Of a stretch of 64,000 nucleotides of DNA, positions 10,270 through 19,859 are shown in pieces. Where the stretch lies: the NCBI GenBank assembly GCA_036785325.1, contig JAXIVH010000005.1, positions 17,002,910 to 17,066,909 of the forward strand. The letters are read 5' to 3'. The stretch is from Urophycis tenuis. Its lineage: Eukaryota > Chordata > Actinopteri > Gadiformes > Phycidae. A model generated the notes under the pieces. It did not search any database and had not been told where the DNA came from. It worked only from the letters and a program-made list of their open reading frames with translations. Position 1 is the first letter of the stretch. Every line of letters begins with the position of its first letter. A program made the position numbers and the translations under genes.

Positions 10270-10560
10270 AGTAACTTGTCTATTTCCCTATAAGACATCG
10301 TTTGTGTCAGAGATTGCTGCTCCAATTAGCAGGTTTGAAACTGCAGTAATAAGCAGTGTTTTATTAATGCAACATTCCGCTCAAAGCCTTCACACACAAA
10401 GCCAGGCAGAAGATGGATGCCCTAGCTTTAATTAACCAGAGTTATTTACTAACTCGGGCGTCGCTTATGGGAGCATCACTCATATAATGGATATATTAGT
10501 CGAGAAGCGGAGAGGATTAGGGGATGTAGATTCATCTTGGGGTCGTCCATCTTCCCAGAG
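10270..10560. other. Possible conserved non-coding element
   Basis: Complex sequence with homeodomain-like cores (CAATTAG near 10323, TTAATTAA near 10428) and no repeats. It resembles vertebrate conserved non-coding elements in texture, but conservation itself cannot be seen here. Confidence 0.25.
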
Positions 10561-10879
10561 ACACTCCAGAACATCACTAAAGAACCAATACAACGCGGAA
10601 CGTGTTCGGGTGCACGTGCCCCTTGTCTGTGTGTGTGGGTCTGGAAAAAAATAAATAAAACCCAAACCAAAACAACAACAACAAAAACAGATGAAGAAAC
10701 CACTTTGCATCCTTCACAAGATTGATAAGAGACGAGGCCATCTGGTGTGGGTTACACAATCTCTGCCAAGCGCCTGTTTACTAAATCAATTCCAATTTCA
10801 CACGACGCGCTGTTCTATGGGCTCATCCTGGGGAACGCCACTCCTGCTGGCTCTGTGTCGTCCACCAAGACCCTCCCGC

Positions 10880-10990
10880 CATTCCCCATCACCTCCCGTC
10901 CTCCATTCCCCATCACCTCCCGTCCTCCATTCCCCATCACCCCCCATCCTCCATTCCCCATCACCTCCCGTCCGGCATTCCCCCATCACC
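10880..10990. repeat. 24-bp minisatellite, 4.5 copies
   Basis: Units starting at 10880, 10904, 10928 and 10952 begin cattccccatcacctcccgt, with a partial fifth ending near 10990. The unit is a multiple of three and free of stops on both strands, which explains the proline-rich frames that pass through it. Confidence 0.92.
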
Positions 10991-10999
10991 CACATCACC

Positions 11000-11510
11000 C
11001 CCAATTACCTTTTTGCCCCCTTAAACGTTTCAGAGGAATTTTCAGTTTTCAGGGCAATTTTATCAAATGCTGGGAAATACCTAATTGTTTTATTGTTCTA
11101 TGCTGTGTGACGGACCAATATTGGATTACCCCAATAAAAAAAAAAGCTTTGCAAATACAAGTACAACACAGACGTTTTGATTTTACGGTTTTGAAATTGT
11201 GTCAAACACTTTCCTGCTTTCTGGTGACCATTTGTGCACCGTTTTGTGCCTTTTCTTCATGAATTCTGTGGCGGAAATGTCTTTATTTATATGAAGGAAA
11301 ACATAAATTCTACTTTTCTAATGTAATATGATCCCTGCTGAGTCAACACACAAATTGGCCTGATTATGCTTCTGTCCTCTAAAGTGTGTTCTGTTTGGGG
11401 AACTGTTTGGTTTTGGGAGTAAAACAATGCATCAATGAAAGGGTTTTCTGCTTCTTTCATGTATTTATTAGGTAGGACAAATGCAGGATAGTGCCCCTAT
11501 CTTTCATTCA
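11000..11510. other. Unique sequence, nothing recognised
   Basis: Short frames only; one A10 run near 11136-11145. No mobile element signature was seen. Confidence 0.35.
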
Positions 11511-11518
11511 TGAATTAA

Positions 11519-11601
11519 GTAAATTAAATTCAAATGAATTGAAATTCATTCAATATGAATTGAATTCATATTGATGAATATTCATTTAATTAAATTAAAT
11601 T
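11519..11601. repeat. AT-rich palindrome with perfect 25-bp core
   Basis: The core 11550-11574 (12-base arms around a central G: tcaatatgaatt / aattcatattga) is perfectly palindromic. The palindrome extends imperfectly on both sides through ATTCAT/ATGAAT and AATTAAATT words to about 11519-11601. It is likely to extrude as a cruciform. It could be a decayed foldback element. Confidence 0.88.
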
Positions 11602-11879
11602 GTGTGCCGTGTATCCAGCTCTGGTCATGGCAAGATTTGAGGATGCAAATATCACTTTATTTGAAGTGGTGACTGATGAAATACAGAAATGTAGTGAAGT
11701 CTGATCCTGGCATAAAACAAAACTGTGTTGCATATCAAAAACCTACAAGCCGCAATAGATTAACCATGCTGCTTTGACACATTTAGTATGCGCTGTTCCA
11801 GCACTTACAGCACATTACAGCAGGCATTTACCACTCAAGATCCTGAGTGTGAACACTTATCCACGTCAATTAAGGCTGC

Positions 11880-12085
11880 GCTTGTTGGGGGCCGTCAGAC
11901 CCTCTGGTGGAGCATGTCCCGGGCATGCGGCTCCGTAGTTACTGCACCAGCTGCACCCCTCCTTGGGGGAGCCGTGGTGACGGTGCACAGGTGCCTCCGA
12001 CAGGTGAACAGTGACAGGTAAACGTGTGCCTGTTGGCACAGGGGCCACGTGCACCGTCCTCCCAGGCGCGACCACACAGGCACTC
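11880..12085. other. GC-rich segment with internal inverted repeats
   Basis: Distinctly GC-richer than its AT-rich neighbours. ACGGTGCAC (11980-11988) is inverted exactly at 12049-12057, and ctgttggcacagg-type hairpins lie between. It could be a fragment of a non-autonomous element or a structured RNA, with no recognised homology. It abuts the hairpin at 12091-12142. Confidence 0.35.
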
Positions 12086-12090
12086 GTCTT

Positions 12091-12142
12091 AACCTACAAC
12101 ATTAAATGCATCAACCACATGATGTATTTAATGTTGTAGGTT
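12091..12142. repeat. Hairpin with 23-bp arms, 6-base loop
   Basis: 12091-12113 (aacctacaacattaaatgca + tca) pairs with 12120-12142, with one mismatch in 23 and the loop ACCACA. Possibilities are a tiny foldback or MITE terminus, or a short structured RNA. It is shorter than a typical miRNA precursor. Confidence 0.9.
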
Positions 12143-12149
12143 TTCTATA

Positions 12150-12850
12150 CAATATAAAAATAGTATACATGTGTAGATACATATGTATATGCTTTTCTTT
12201 ATTCTTCTGGTTGGCTTATATAATGTCGTATTATGTAAAGGTTTTTGCTTGGAAAAAAGTCCAATACAAATTACATTTACATATTATTATTATTATACCA
12301 TTATTACTGTTATTGTACGTTATTGTTATTTTTTTCACCATAATCTATTGAAAATATAATAAATGATGTGATCCTGATAAATGATCCATGTAAAGAAGAA
12401 TACAGAATTGCATTTAGACATTTTGCTCTATCTACTTTCATGTGTGGACTTTGCATTTGACCGTGCTGTGGAGGACGCAACACCACCGAAGCTGGAAACA
12501 TTCTGGTCCATGTTCTGTGTTGTTTTTCAGCATTTCTCTCATGCCTTCTCCTCTGGAAGGGGAGACGCCTGCAGATAGAAGGTTTGAAAGGTCAAACCCT
12601 AAATATTCATCAGAGAATGGACAGGAAGTAGCAGGCGATGACAGAGGAACACGACGGAGCGATGACAGAGTCTGGGAGGAAAAGAAGTGGATGGACAGAA
12701 TAACAAACGAGAGGAACAGTGTGAGGCTGGTATTAATACTTCTTCTACGCCCGCCGAGATGAGAGGTGTTAGGTTATTGCCATCATTCTATGGATTATAT
12801 TTCAAAATGATTGAATGTGTCACTTGATGATAATAATTTAGTAATCTATT
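12150..12850. other. Unique sequence; AT-rich then balanced
   Basis: 12150-12400 is AT-rich with ATT triplets near 12281-12296. 12420-12770 is balanced sequence with an open frame of no recognisable family. A further (AT)n run of about 23 bases lies at 12858-12880. Confidence 0.35.
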
Positions 12851-13059
12851 ATAAGATTATATATATATATATATATATATTGTTCTTTATTTTATCATTT
12901 ACACCTTAATTGACTGTTAAAAATGTATTATCTCACTATCTTACTGGGATTGAGGAGATTCAGAATCTCTATCTTGCTGAGATTCAATGACAGCAGGTTC
13001 ACAGAGCTTACATATGCAATTTAACACTCAAATATGTATAGATGTGAGTGTGGATGCAT

Positions 13060-13165
13060 GTGTGCGTGCATGATGTGTGTATGTGTATATGTGTATTTGT
13101 GTGTGTGTGTGTGTGTGTGTTTCTGCTTGTTTTTGTTGTGTGGTGTATGGATGTGTGTGTTTGTT
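13060..13165. repeat. GT-rich simple sequence
   Basis: Degenerate TGTGTG-rich sequence with an uninterrupted (GT)n run near 13099-13120. The His/Thr-rich minus-strand frame here is an artefact of it. Confidence 0.9.
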
Positions 13166-13307
13166 TGAGTGTGTACACAAACGAGACCTGAGGGTCAATA
13201 GTGGCCCCCAGATCTGAGGCCATCCCTAGAAGAGATATAGGGTGGCAGAGTACTGAGAAAAAACCTTGCTTGCATGTGTGTGTCTGTTTGTGTGTTTTCT
13301 CTGTCTG

Positions 13308-13342
13308 CACGCGCGCGCGCGCGTGTGTGTGTGTGTGTGTAC
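13308..13342. repeat. (CG)n-(TG)n alternating tract, Z-DNA-prone
   Basis: About seven consecutive CG dinucleotides run directly into about nine TG dinucleotides, giving roughly 35 bases of uninterrupted purine-pyrimidine alternation. CG blocks of this length are rare in vertebrate DNA because CpG decays. Confidence 0.93.
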
Positions 13343-13389
13343 ATGACCTTGGAGACCAGGTGAAGCAGCGGTCCGTCATGTTGAATGAA

Positions 13390-13630
13390 CGCTAAGCGTC
13401 GCTAGCAGCCGCGCTCCTAGCAACCTTGGTTCCAAACGATCTCCTGGGTCTGAATGTTTATGATCTACGTTTTACACTCCCGTCGAAAGCCCACATCTCC
13501 CCAAGCGTTGCAGGGCCAGCGCTGTATAATACCACAAACATACAGAGAGACAGAGAGGACTAAGAGTGTAATTAGCGCTACAGCCCGCGGGGTGATTGAT
13601 TGATTGTTCTGGATAATTCAGTCTACTGTT
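13390..13630. other. Unique sequence with CpG-containing patch
   Basis: 13390-13450 and 13560-13600 contain several CpGs (cgtcgctagcagccgcgct and others) in a moderate-GC context. No gene structure was seen. Confidence 0.3.
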
Positions 13631-13633
13631 TAA

Positions 13634-13692
13634 TTCAGCTAGCTATAGTGTAGCATAGGTATAGGAGTTTCAAATTTGGATTAATTTAGCCA
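13634..13692. repeat. Copy 1 of a dispersed ~64-bp repeat
   Basis: Shares GCTAGCTATA, AGTGTAGCA-like, TAGGAGTTTCA and TTAATTTAGCC in the same order and spacing with the unit at 16440-16503. See the paired entry at 16376-16503. It lies left of the element-like block at 14.2-16.3 kb. Confidence 0.6.
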
Positions 13693-13699
13693 AGTTTTT

Positions 13700-14255
13700 A
13701 CGTTTACAACACAGAGTTAGTTAGTGAACCTGACCATCAATGAGTTCATTCTCAGCCTCACACTGCAAAATACTACATTGAGTGTTTTGCAAAAAACACA
13801 AAACAAACTTCTGTACTTGAGACACAGAAATGTAACATGATTCAACTTTGCCGTTCCAAGGCCATGTCTTTCAATTTACCACATCTATGAACCAATAAAT
13901 GAAAGATGGCCATCAGGGACATGGACACATAACCAAATATAAACTCAACAATCAGGAGTATGCAGTATAAAAAGGCAACAGGTGAGTACCACAGAAGGAT
14001 AGGAAGAGGTAGAGGTACATTTTTCCCAGGAATTCATTAGATGAGATGTTGTTGAACATGTGTTGACGTTGAGCAAGGCTGGAAGAGGGTTCAGCCCATC
14101 AGCAGATATAGCGTTGAAACATGGCTGCGTTTCTAGACCATTTCTTTTCGTGGGGTCAGGCATCTAGGGGGGTCGAGGGGCCATAAGACCATGTTAAGTA
14201 TCATTCAACATCAATGGTTATTGGTCGGAGGTTTTTAGAGCTAGGATAATTTTAG
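13700..14255. other. Unique sequence, nothing recognised
   Basis: Balanced to AT-rich, with no terminal repeats or SINE boxes. A frame on the minus strand near 13945-14163 has no recognised motif. Confidence 0.35.
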
Positions 14256-14260
14256 ACCAA

Positions 14261-14983
14261 TTTTCAAGGTGTATGGCAATGAGGCCATCCTTAAAATTTT
14301 TCTAGTTTGCCGTTATCCGACCGACCCTGTCAATTTAGGACCGACCCAAATATATATATTTTTTTCCCGCTGAGTCCGACCGACTTGCCGGTTGTAAACT
14401 TATGTTAAGACCGACCGTTTTTTTTTGTAACTCTTCAAACAACTAATGGAACTCCAATAAAACCCTATTAATTATATTTTAGTAAGTATCGCGACTATAA
14501 ATTGCCTACCTACACGTAGGCTACGTTCTTTCTTTTATATTCGCTTCATTTCATCAATGGTTCGCGCTTGTCTGTATGATGGCTGCAGCAAAGAAAATGT
14601 TCGCAGTCACCGTTCAAAGTTATAGTTATAGAAGTCTATACTTATAACTTTGGGTTCTGGCACCGTAGCAATAGGTCCCACATTAAAAAAATGCATTGAA
14701 ATATCTCGACACCACTATAACGTGACGTGTCGACTGATGTCAAGGAGACCACTAAACTTTTACGGGTCGGAGACAGAGTCAGTGACGTCACGATATGCAA
14801 ATTTGTTTAAATTCATACGGACGTATTCACCGTGACCAAAATTGTACTTTTTTTTTTTTACTTTAAATTTTGAAAAAAAAATATAGACCTACCTACCGAC
14901 CCTTTTTAAAAAAAAAATGTGGGGTTGTTACTGCAAACAGAAATATTTTAAAGAATGGCCTGATTATCCACCATTTTGAACAA
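14261..14983. mobile_element. Non-autonomous DNA element with ~55-bp imperfect terminal inverted repeats
   Basis: 14261-14316 matches the reverse complement of about 14926-14983. Shared blocks are TTCAA, AGGCCAT, TTAAAAT, TTTCT, GTTTGC and GT-A, with a few 1-base gaps. Just inside both ends lie repeated CCGACC/ACCGACC words and T/A-runs. The interior carries no recognisable transposase and includes a further hairpin. I could not define a clean target duplication, so the outer boundary is uncertain by several bases and the superfamily is not assigned. Confidence 0.55.
14616..14651. repeat. Hairpin inside the TIR element
   Basis: AAAGTTATAGTTATAGA (14616-14632) pairs with 14635-14651 with two mismatches and a 2-base loop. 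It lies near the middle of the 14261-14983 element, so the element is partly palindromic. Confidence 0.85.
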
Positions 14984-15083
14984 CAGTTATAATATAAACT
15001 ATAACTTACCACTGCAGTTGTAGGGAATACCCTTAGGCAAAGAACATAAAGTACAAATGTTTGGAAAGACTCTGTCAGACCTA

Positions 15084-15136
15084 TATATATATATATATAT
15101 ATATATATTTTATTTTATTTTATTTTATTTTTTTTC
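15084..15136. repeat. (TA)n followed by (TTTTA)n
   Basis: About 12 TA repeats run into about five TTTTA pentanucleotides and a T-run ending near 15136. This could be a decayed retroposon tail, but nothing upstream supports that. Confidence 0.9.
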
Positions 15137-15137
15137 T

Positions 15138-15990
15138 AAGCCATGCCACAGCGGACGTGGGATGGTTCACCTGGCACCCTCCTCAGACCCATGGAAGCAC
15201 AGGTGAAAAATCACTTTTCTCCGATGTCCACAGTTAAATCAGTACAATGTAGCCTATGATATGCACTGCTACTACCCACTTTCTGCATTCCATGTTTGAA
15301 GCAATGCCTTCTGCATTGTCCTGTGACATTTGACATGTTCTTGGATGAGTCTACATAGGTTTGCCATCTAAAGATGGCATTGGGTGAAGATGGGATACGT
15401 CTCAGAAATTCAAACTAAAATCCTCAATGACCACACATTTTTCAATAATGTCCATCAGGTACCTTCACCGTGGTGAATCCTTCAAAACATCACATACAGA
15501 TGAAACAACACTACGGAGTGTCATTAAAAATGAATTCTGAGAGAGTGAAACACCTGCAGCATGAATATGTGGAGGTAAGGAATGTACAGGCAATAACCTT
15601 TCTGCATACACATTTATGGTAGACCTTTTTTTCTTAGAATGTTGCAGATGGGTGCTGATGAAATCCCGCATTAATATTTATTCGTAGATGATACTGGGTT
15701 AAACTTGTCAAAAGGAAGAAGAAAAGGGAGAAACATCAATGGCCACAAAGCTATTGAATGTCCCAGTCCAATGTGGTGGTAAAAACACAAGGCACACTGC
15801 AATCACGTCTGTGTAAAGATGGATTGGCCATTCTTCAGATCCTTCCTGAAGAATCTGTGATGTGGACCAAGTATGCCCAGTTACGGCCAGTTCCAGCTAG
15901 AAAAAGAGATGATGCTTTGGGTATGTCTTTTTATTGTCTCAACAAATGTTATTGCTGTGTTCATATTCAATTTAGAAAAGGTTATGTTTT
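15138..15990 (+). other. Unexplained exon-like fragments
   Basis: Several segments look coding-like and are bounded by splice-like junctions: a T-run then CTAAG before 15141 with CAG|GTGAAA near 15204; ATGTGGAG|GTAAGG near 15574; and a frame from 15758 (including ILPEESVMWTKYAQLRPVP) ending at GG|GTATGTC near 15920. No family is recognised, and the last frame has a stop just before its first Met. It may be a decayed transposon or processed gene. It is not annotated as CDS. Confidence 0.2.
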
Positions 15991-16375
15991 TATTTTCAGT
16001 GCAAAATGCAACCATTGGAAAAGCATGAATGTTTTGATTGCAGTCAAAACTGCAATGTCTTGATTGCAGTCTTGCAATAGTGCAATACTGGTCTTCGGTG
16101 TTGTTGTTGGTCTATATATTCATGTACTTTACTACTATCATTAGAAAGGTAGACATGTTAAATGTGAGTTGGACTAAGCAGTATCTGGTTCAAACAGAAT
16201 GAGATCTTATGGAAGGTGCATGTCATATGGTGACAACATTGGGTTTTTATGAATCGTTTATCGTTTTAATGAATCTAGCAGAAGATCTAAGGTGTTCTGC
16301 TACTTGTGTATGTGGTTGTGTGAATTGTGTGCAGTCTTTTGACAAAATGAGCAGTTTTAAAGTATATAATTTAGT

Positions 16376-16503
16376 GTATAGCTCAGTTAGCTGAAATGGG
16401 GCATAAGTAAAGGAGTATGGTATTGTGAATAATTTAGCCTATAGCTCAGTTAGCTATAATATAGTGCAGGTAAAAGAGTTTCATATTCTGATTAATTTAG
16501 CTT
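16376..16503. repeat. Copies 2 and 3 of the ~64-bp repeat, in tandem
   Basis: Two adjacent 64-base units (16376-16439 and 16440-16503) each begin TATAGCTCAGTTAGCT and end TAATTTAGC. The second is closest to the copy at 13634-13692. The GCTCAGTTAGCT string resembles a tRNA A box only superficially; no B box follows. Confidence 0.75.
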
Positions 16504-16599
16504 CCTGCTAACGGGCTCTCATTGGAATGCAGCTCTGCTCCACACACAGTTACTCTTCCCAATCCCAGAATACACTGCTGAGAGCTTTATGCGTGTACG

Positions 16600-16835
16600 T
16601 GAGTGTCATTCTGTGTGTGTGTCTGTATCCTTGTGCACGTTACATTTGTGTGTTGTGTGTGTATAGGTGAGCGATGGAGTGTATGTTATTTGTTTATGTA
16701 TGCATGTCATGTGTCTATCCACATGTTTGAATGTGTTCATGCATGTGCATTTTGTGTGTGTGTGGGGGTGTTGTGTGTGTATGTGTGGGTGTGTGTGTGT
16801 GTGTGTGTGTGTGTTTATGTATGCTTGTCACGTGT
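16600..16835. repeat. GT-rich simple sequence
   Basis: TGTGTG-rich region with an uninterrupted (GT)n run at about 16790-16815. The Cys/Val-rich frames here are artefacts. Confidence 0.9.
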
Positions 16836-16975
16836 GTATAACAATGTTTGTCCATTAAATCTGTGAAGCACACAGGACACAAAGGAACTCATTTGAATAT
16901 GCGTTGAATTACTCTGTCTCCCCCCCTCAGTGGACGAATATATGGCTGCAAGTTTACATCAGACACCATCTTGAG

Positions 16976-17182
16976 CTATCTCTCTGTATCTCTATCTCCT
17001 TATCTCTCCATCTCCTCATATATCCATATCTGTTTCTATCTCTCTGTATCTCTATCTCCTTATCTCTCCATCTCCTCATACATCCATCTCTGTTTCTATC
17101 TCTCTGTATCTCTATCTCCTTATCTCTCCATCTCCTCGTATATCCATCTCTGTTTCTGTCTCTCTTTGATCTCTATCTCCCT
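16976..17182. repeat. 60-bp CT-rich minisatellite, 3+ copies
   Basis: Three near-identical 60-base units (16981-17040, 17041-17100, 17101-17160) share tctctgtatctctatctcct and differ at a few sites (atatatcc / atacatcc / gtatatcc). A partial fourth decays after 17160. ATCTC/TATCTC simple sequence continues to about 17480. The period is divisible by three, so Ser/Leu-rich frames read through. Confidence 0.95.
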
Positions 17183-17480
17183 AACTCTAGATCTCTTTTT
17201 ATCTTTTTATCTCCTTATAACTCGATTTCTCTATATCTGTGCTCATCTCACTATCTGCTTATCTCTGTTACCTGGATCATTCTATATTATCTCTATTCCT
17301 CTGTATTTCACTGTCTCCTTAACTCTGTTTATCTTTATCTGGCTCTGTATTTATATAGTTTATATATATATATATTCTATATTATATGTATTTTAGTATA
17401 CATACTGTATTATATGTGTATGTTTCTCTGGATCTCACTATCTCTGTACCTGTGTTTCTTAATGTGTCCTTATCTCTAAG
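17183..17480. repeat. Degenerate ATCT/CTCC simple sequence
   Basis: Pyrimidine-rich continuation of the preceding array with TATCTC words and a short TATATA patch at 17361-17373. It has no fixed period. Confidence 0.6.
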
Positions 17481-17486
17481 GACATT

Positions 17487-17516
17487 ATCTACTTTATATG
17501 TAATATATAAGTAGAT
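17487..17516. repeat. AT-rich hairpin
   Basis: ATCTACTTTATAT pairs with ATATAAGTAGAT downstream with a slip of one base. It lies at the end of the ATCT-rich block. Confidence 0.75.
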
Positions 17517-17594
17517 GGTAGATAATGAGATAAAAGATATGGAGATACACTATTTCTGTTTGTCTGTACCTCAGTTTCTCCTTATCTCTGTATC

Positions 17595-17720
17595 AAGTTG
17601 TTTTAATTCAAAGGACTTTATTGGCATAGGAAACAATCATTATCTGCAATTAATTTCCCCAAACAAGGTACTTACCGTTTAAAATTAATTACATACAACG
17701 CAATCCAAATCCTAAAATAA
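17595..17720 (-). mobile_element. Possible 3' end of a LINE, antisense
   Basis: The string aattcaaaggactttattgg followed by cataggaaaca resembles a well-known fish retrotransposon terminus in antisense (CTTTATTGGCATGGGAAACA in the familiar form). Only this short terminal part is recognisable, with no reverse-transcriptase coding sequence nearby. Confidence 0.35.
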
Positions 17721-17724
17721 AAGG

Positions 17725-18960
17725 CCGGAAAGTAGATACACCTGTGTGGTCCAAGGGGAAACAGGTCATCTGATTTACAAACTAGTAAGATAACACGGTC
17801 ACTATCTTGCTTTCCTTTTCAGGACCAAGCCTCAGTGAAAAAGCGAGCAAACAGATAACTTTTCCAATAATCCTGCTCCCATTTTGACCATGTCACACAC
17901 ACACACCGATTCAGTGCTGAAAGATTCAATGCTGAAAGATCAATGCAATAACTTGTGTCAAAGTGGTGCGATCTGATCCCAGCAACACACGCCGTGATGA
18001 GCAGGTGTTGGAGCGCATCCACAACGACACACAGTGTGATGTTGACCATGTCACACTTCATGGCTGACACATTGGTGAACATTGGTGAACGTCGGTGAAT
18101 GTTGCTGCATTTGTTAGGATGTACACTGAGGAGACAATAAAAACAAAAAAAATACAACAAAAAGGGGGGGGGAAGAAGCTACTGGCTCACTTTTCTATGT
18201 TGTTTCCCTTCACAAAACTCCGTTTACATTTGTGGATTATTTTGGATGTGTAAGTAACATGTTTGTGTAAGAAATATTGGCAATTTATTCACTTCATATG
18301 TTTTTGACCCTTGTCTGCACTTAGTGTCTTGTGCATTACAGAGCATAATGATAATGATATCATGCCAAACTTGGACTGTGAATGATTTCCACACAGTTGA
18401 GACTCTTCTGGTGTGGGTGCTCAGATGTCTCTCTGTGGAGGTTGTTTGGCGATGAGAACAACATGTGCAGCCACAGTGCCCTCCTGGTTGTGAGGGATAC
18501 TGTTGAGGTCACATTAGGAGAACAGGCCAGCGTACCCTGAGGGGAGTTAAGGGTTTTAGTCCAATTGTATCCCTGAAGCCCCCCTTAAATCACTGGGTTA
18601 AGTGCAGGGTCAGGGAGCGTATTGTTCCTCTGGGTGTGATGGAAGATCTCATCCGTATGTGTGCTAAATGTAGCTTCAGAGTACCACCTTTATCGGGCAG
18701 AGTGATACAACAACAGGGCAAGGGATCAATCGAGGGACTATACTTTGTATTTTTGTCAAATATGGAACAAGAAGGTTTCAATGCTTTCTCTCTCACTCTC
18801 GCTTTATCCCTCATTTTCTCTCAAAGAGAAGGCACTGCCATGGAAAATTGACATTTGCTTTACATCTGTTTAAAAAATTAAACAAAGCAACAAATATTGT
18901 GAGTACAATAGGTGAGATGTGAAGTTTAATAGTTAGATATCAAAATAAGCACTGTGAGCA
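17725..18960. other. Unique sequence, nothing firmly recognised
   Basis: Mixed composition with no tandem or terminal repeats. A G9-run at 18164-18172 and a weak ATTGGTGAAC/TCGGTGAATG duplication near 18071-18102 are the only local oddities. Confidence 0.35.
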
Positions 18961-18965
18961 ATGAT

Positions 18966-19010
18966 GTATTCTACATCATTGTACATTGTAAGCACAATGA
19001 TGAAGAATAC
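18966..19010. repeat. Hairpin with 17-bp arms
   Basis: GTATTCTACATCATTGT (18966-18982) pairs with 18994-19010 with one mismatch and an 11-base loop. It lies in AT-rich unique DNA. Confidence 0.88.
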
Positions 19011-19019
19011 AAAATACAA

Positions 19020-19630
19020 TGAAAAGTAACATATTGGTGGTGGTGCTGTGTACTCGCATAACAACGATAGGTTGTTGTTTGTTGATTTGTCTTTTGTGTG
19101 ATTTTATTCGTAAATAGGTTTTAACTGATATCAATATCGTATTATATTGTCACCAACAGTGATTTGGTGAGTAGTTTGCTTGACAGCAGCATGGGATGAA
19201 AATATATATTTTTAATAGAAAAACACACACAACATTTATATTTGCCCCAAGGGGGGCTTCTATATTTATTATTAGTCATGGGAGATGAAAAAAGCCCTTT
19301 TTATGTTCCTGCTGTGCAAGCTTTATTATAAAAGTACAAGATGATTGGACGTTTGAAAAAGTTACCTCGTCCAACTCCTGTCTCAAAATGTTTAATCACA
19401 AGCTGTCAGAATAACACTCACCTTCCTACAAACTGAAGAAGTCATATAAAACATTATTTTCATGGGCGATATTATTTACAACCAATAATTTTGTCCTGTC
19501 TGCAGTCTATTTAAGTCCAATTTGAGCATGGCTCAAGCGTGCATCGCAAACTTTATTCTGCAACTTCCAACGGTCATTATTTTTCTCACCTCTAGATGGC
19601 AGCAAAATGTCTAAACTTAAGCACATTAAG
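19020..19630. other. Unique AT-rich sequence
   Basis: No repeat or coding signature recognised. Confidence 0.3.
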
Positions 19631-19637
19631 TGCCTCT

Positions 19638-19852
19638 TTAAAGGGCTGCTATTATACCACAATGCGTTGATGATGAGTAATTACAAGCCATTTAATATCC
19701 AACCACCTTCAATATCGTAACAGATGTGATGGATAGAGCAACCAGTTGGCAACCCAACTTCTTGGAGGGCTACATTACGAAATGATGTGTAGTCTTATTA
19801 CAAGTCTTACTTGTATAACCCTCACACCTGGTGGTAAATAGGGGCGTTTTGA
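19638..19852. mobile_element. Palindromic MITE, family copy C
   Basis: The left end ttaaagggctgctattatac then cacaa is an inverted, diverged match to the right end (ctcacacctggtggtaaata then ggggcg). The same terminal motif (CACCTGGTGGT-AAATA) ends the element at 57291-57552. The interior is unrelated or too diverged to align. It has no coding capacity and no clear target duplication. Confidence 0.6.
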
Positions 19853-19859
19853 TATAAGG

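Noticed and set aside
16376..16400. tRNA-like A box in TAGCTCAGTTAGCT
   Set aside because: No B box follows at tRNA or SINE spacing; the string is part of a 64-bp tandem unit.
16904..17479. Frame of 191 codons rich in Ser, Leu and Ile
   Set aside because: It comes from the 60-bp CT-rich minisatellite and the following ATCT simple sequence.
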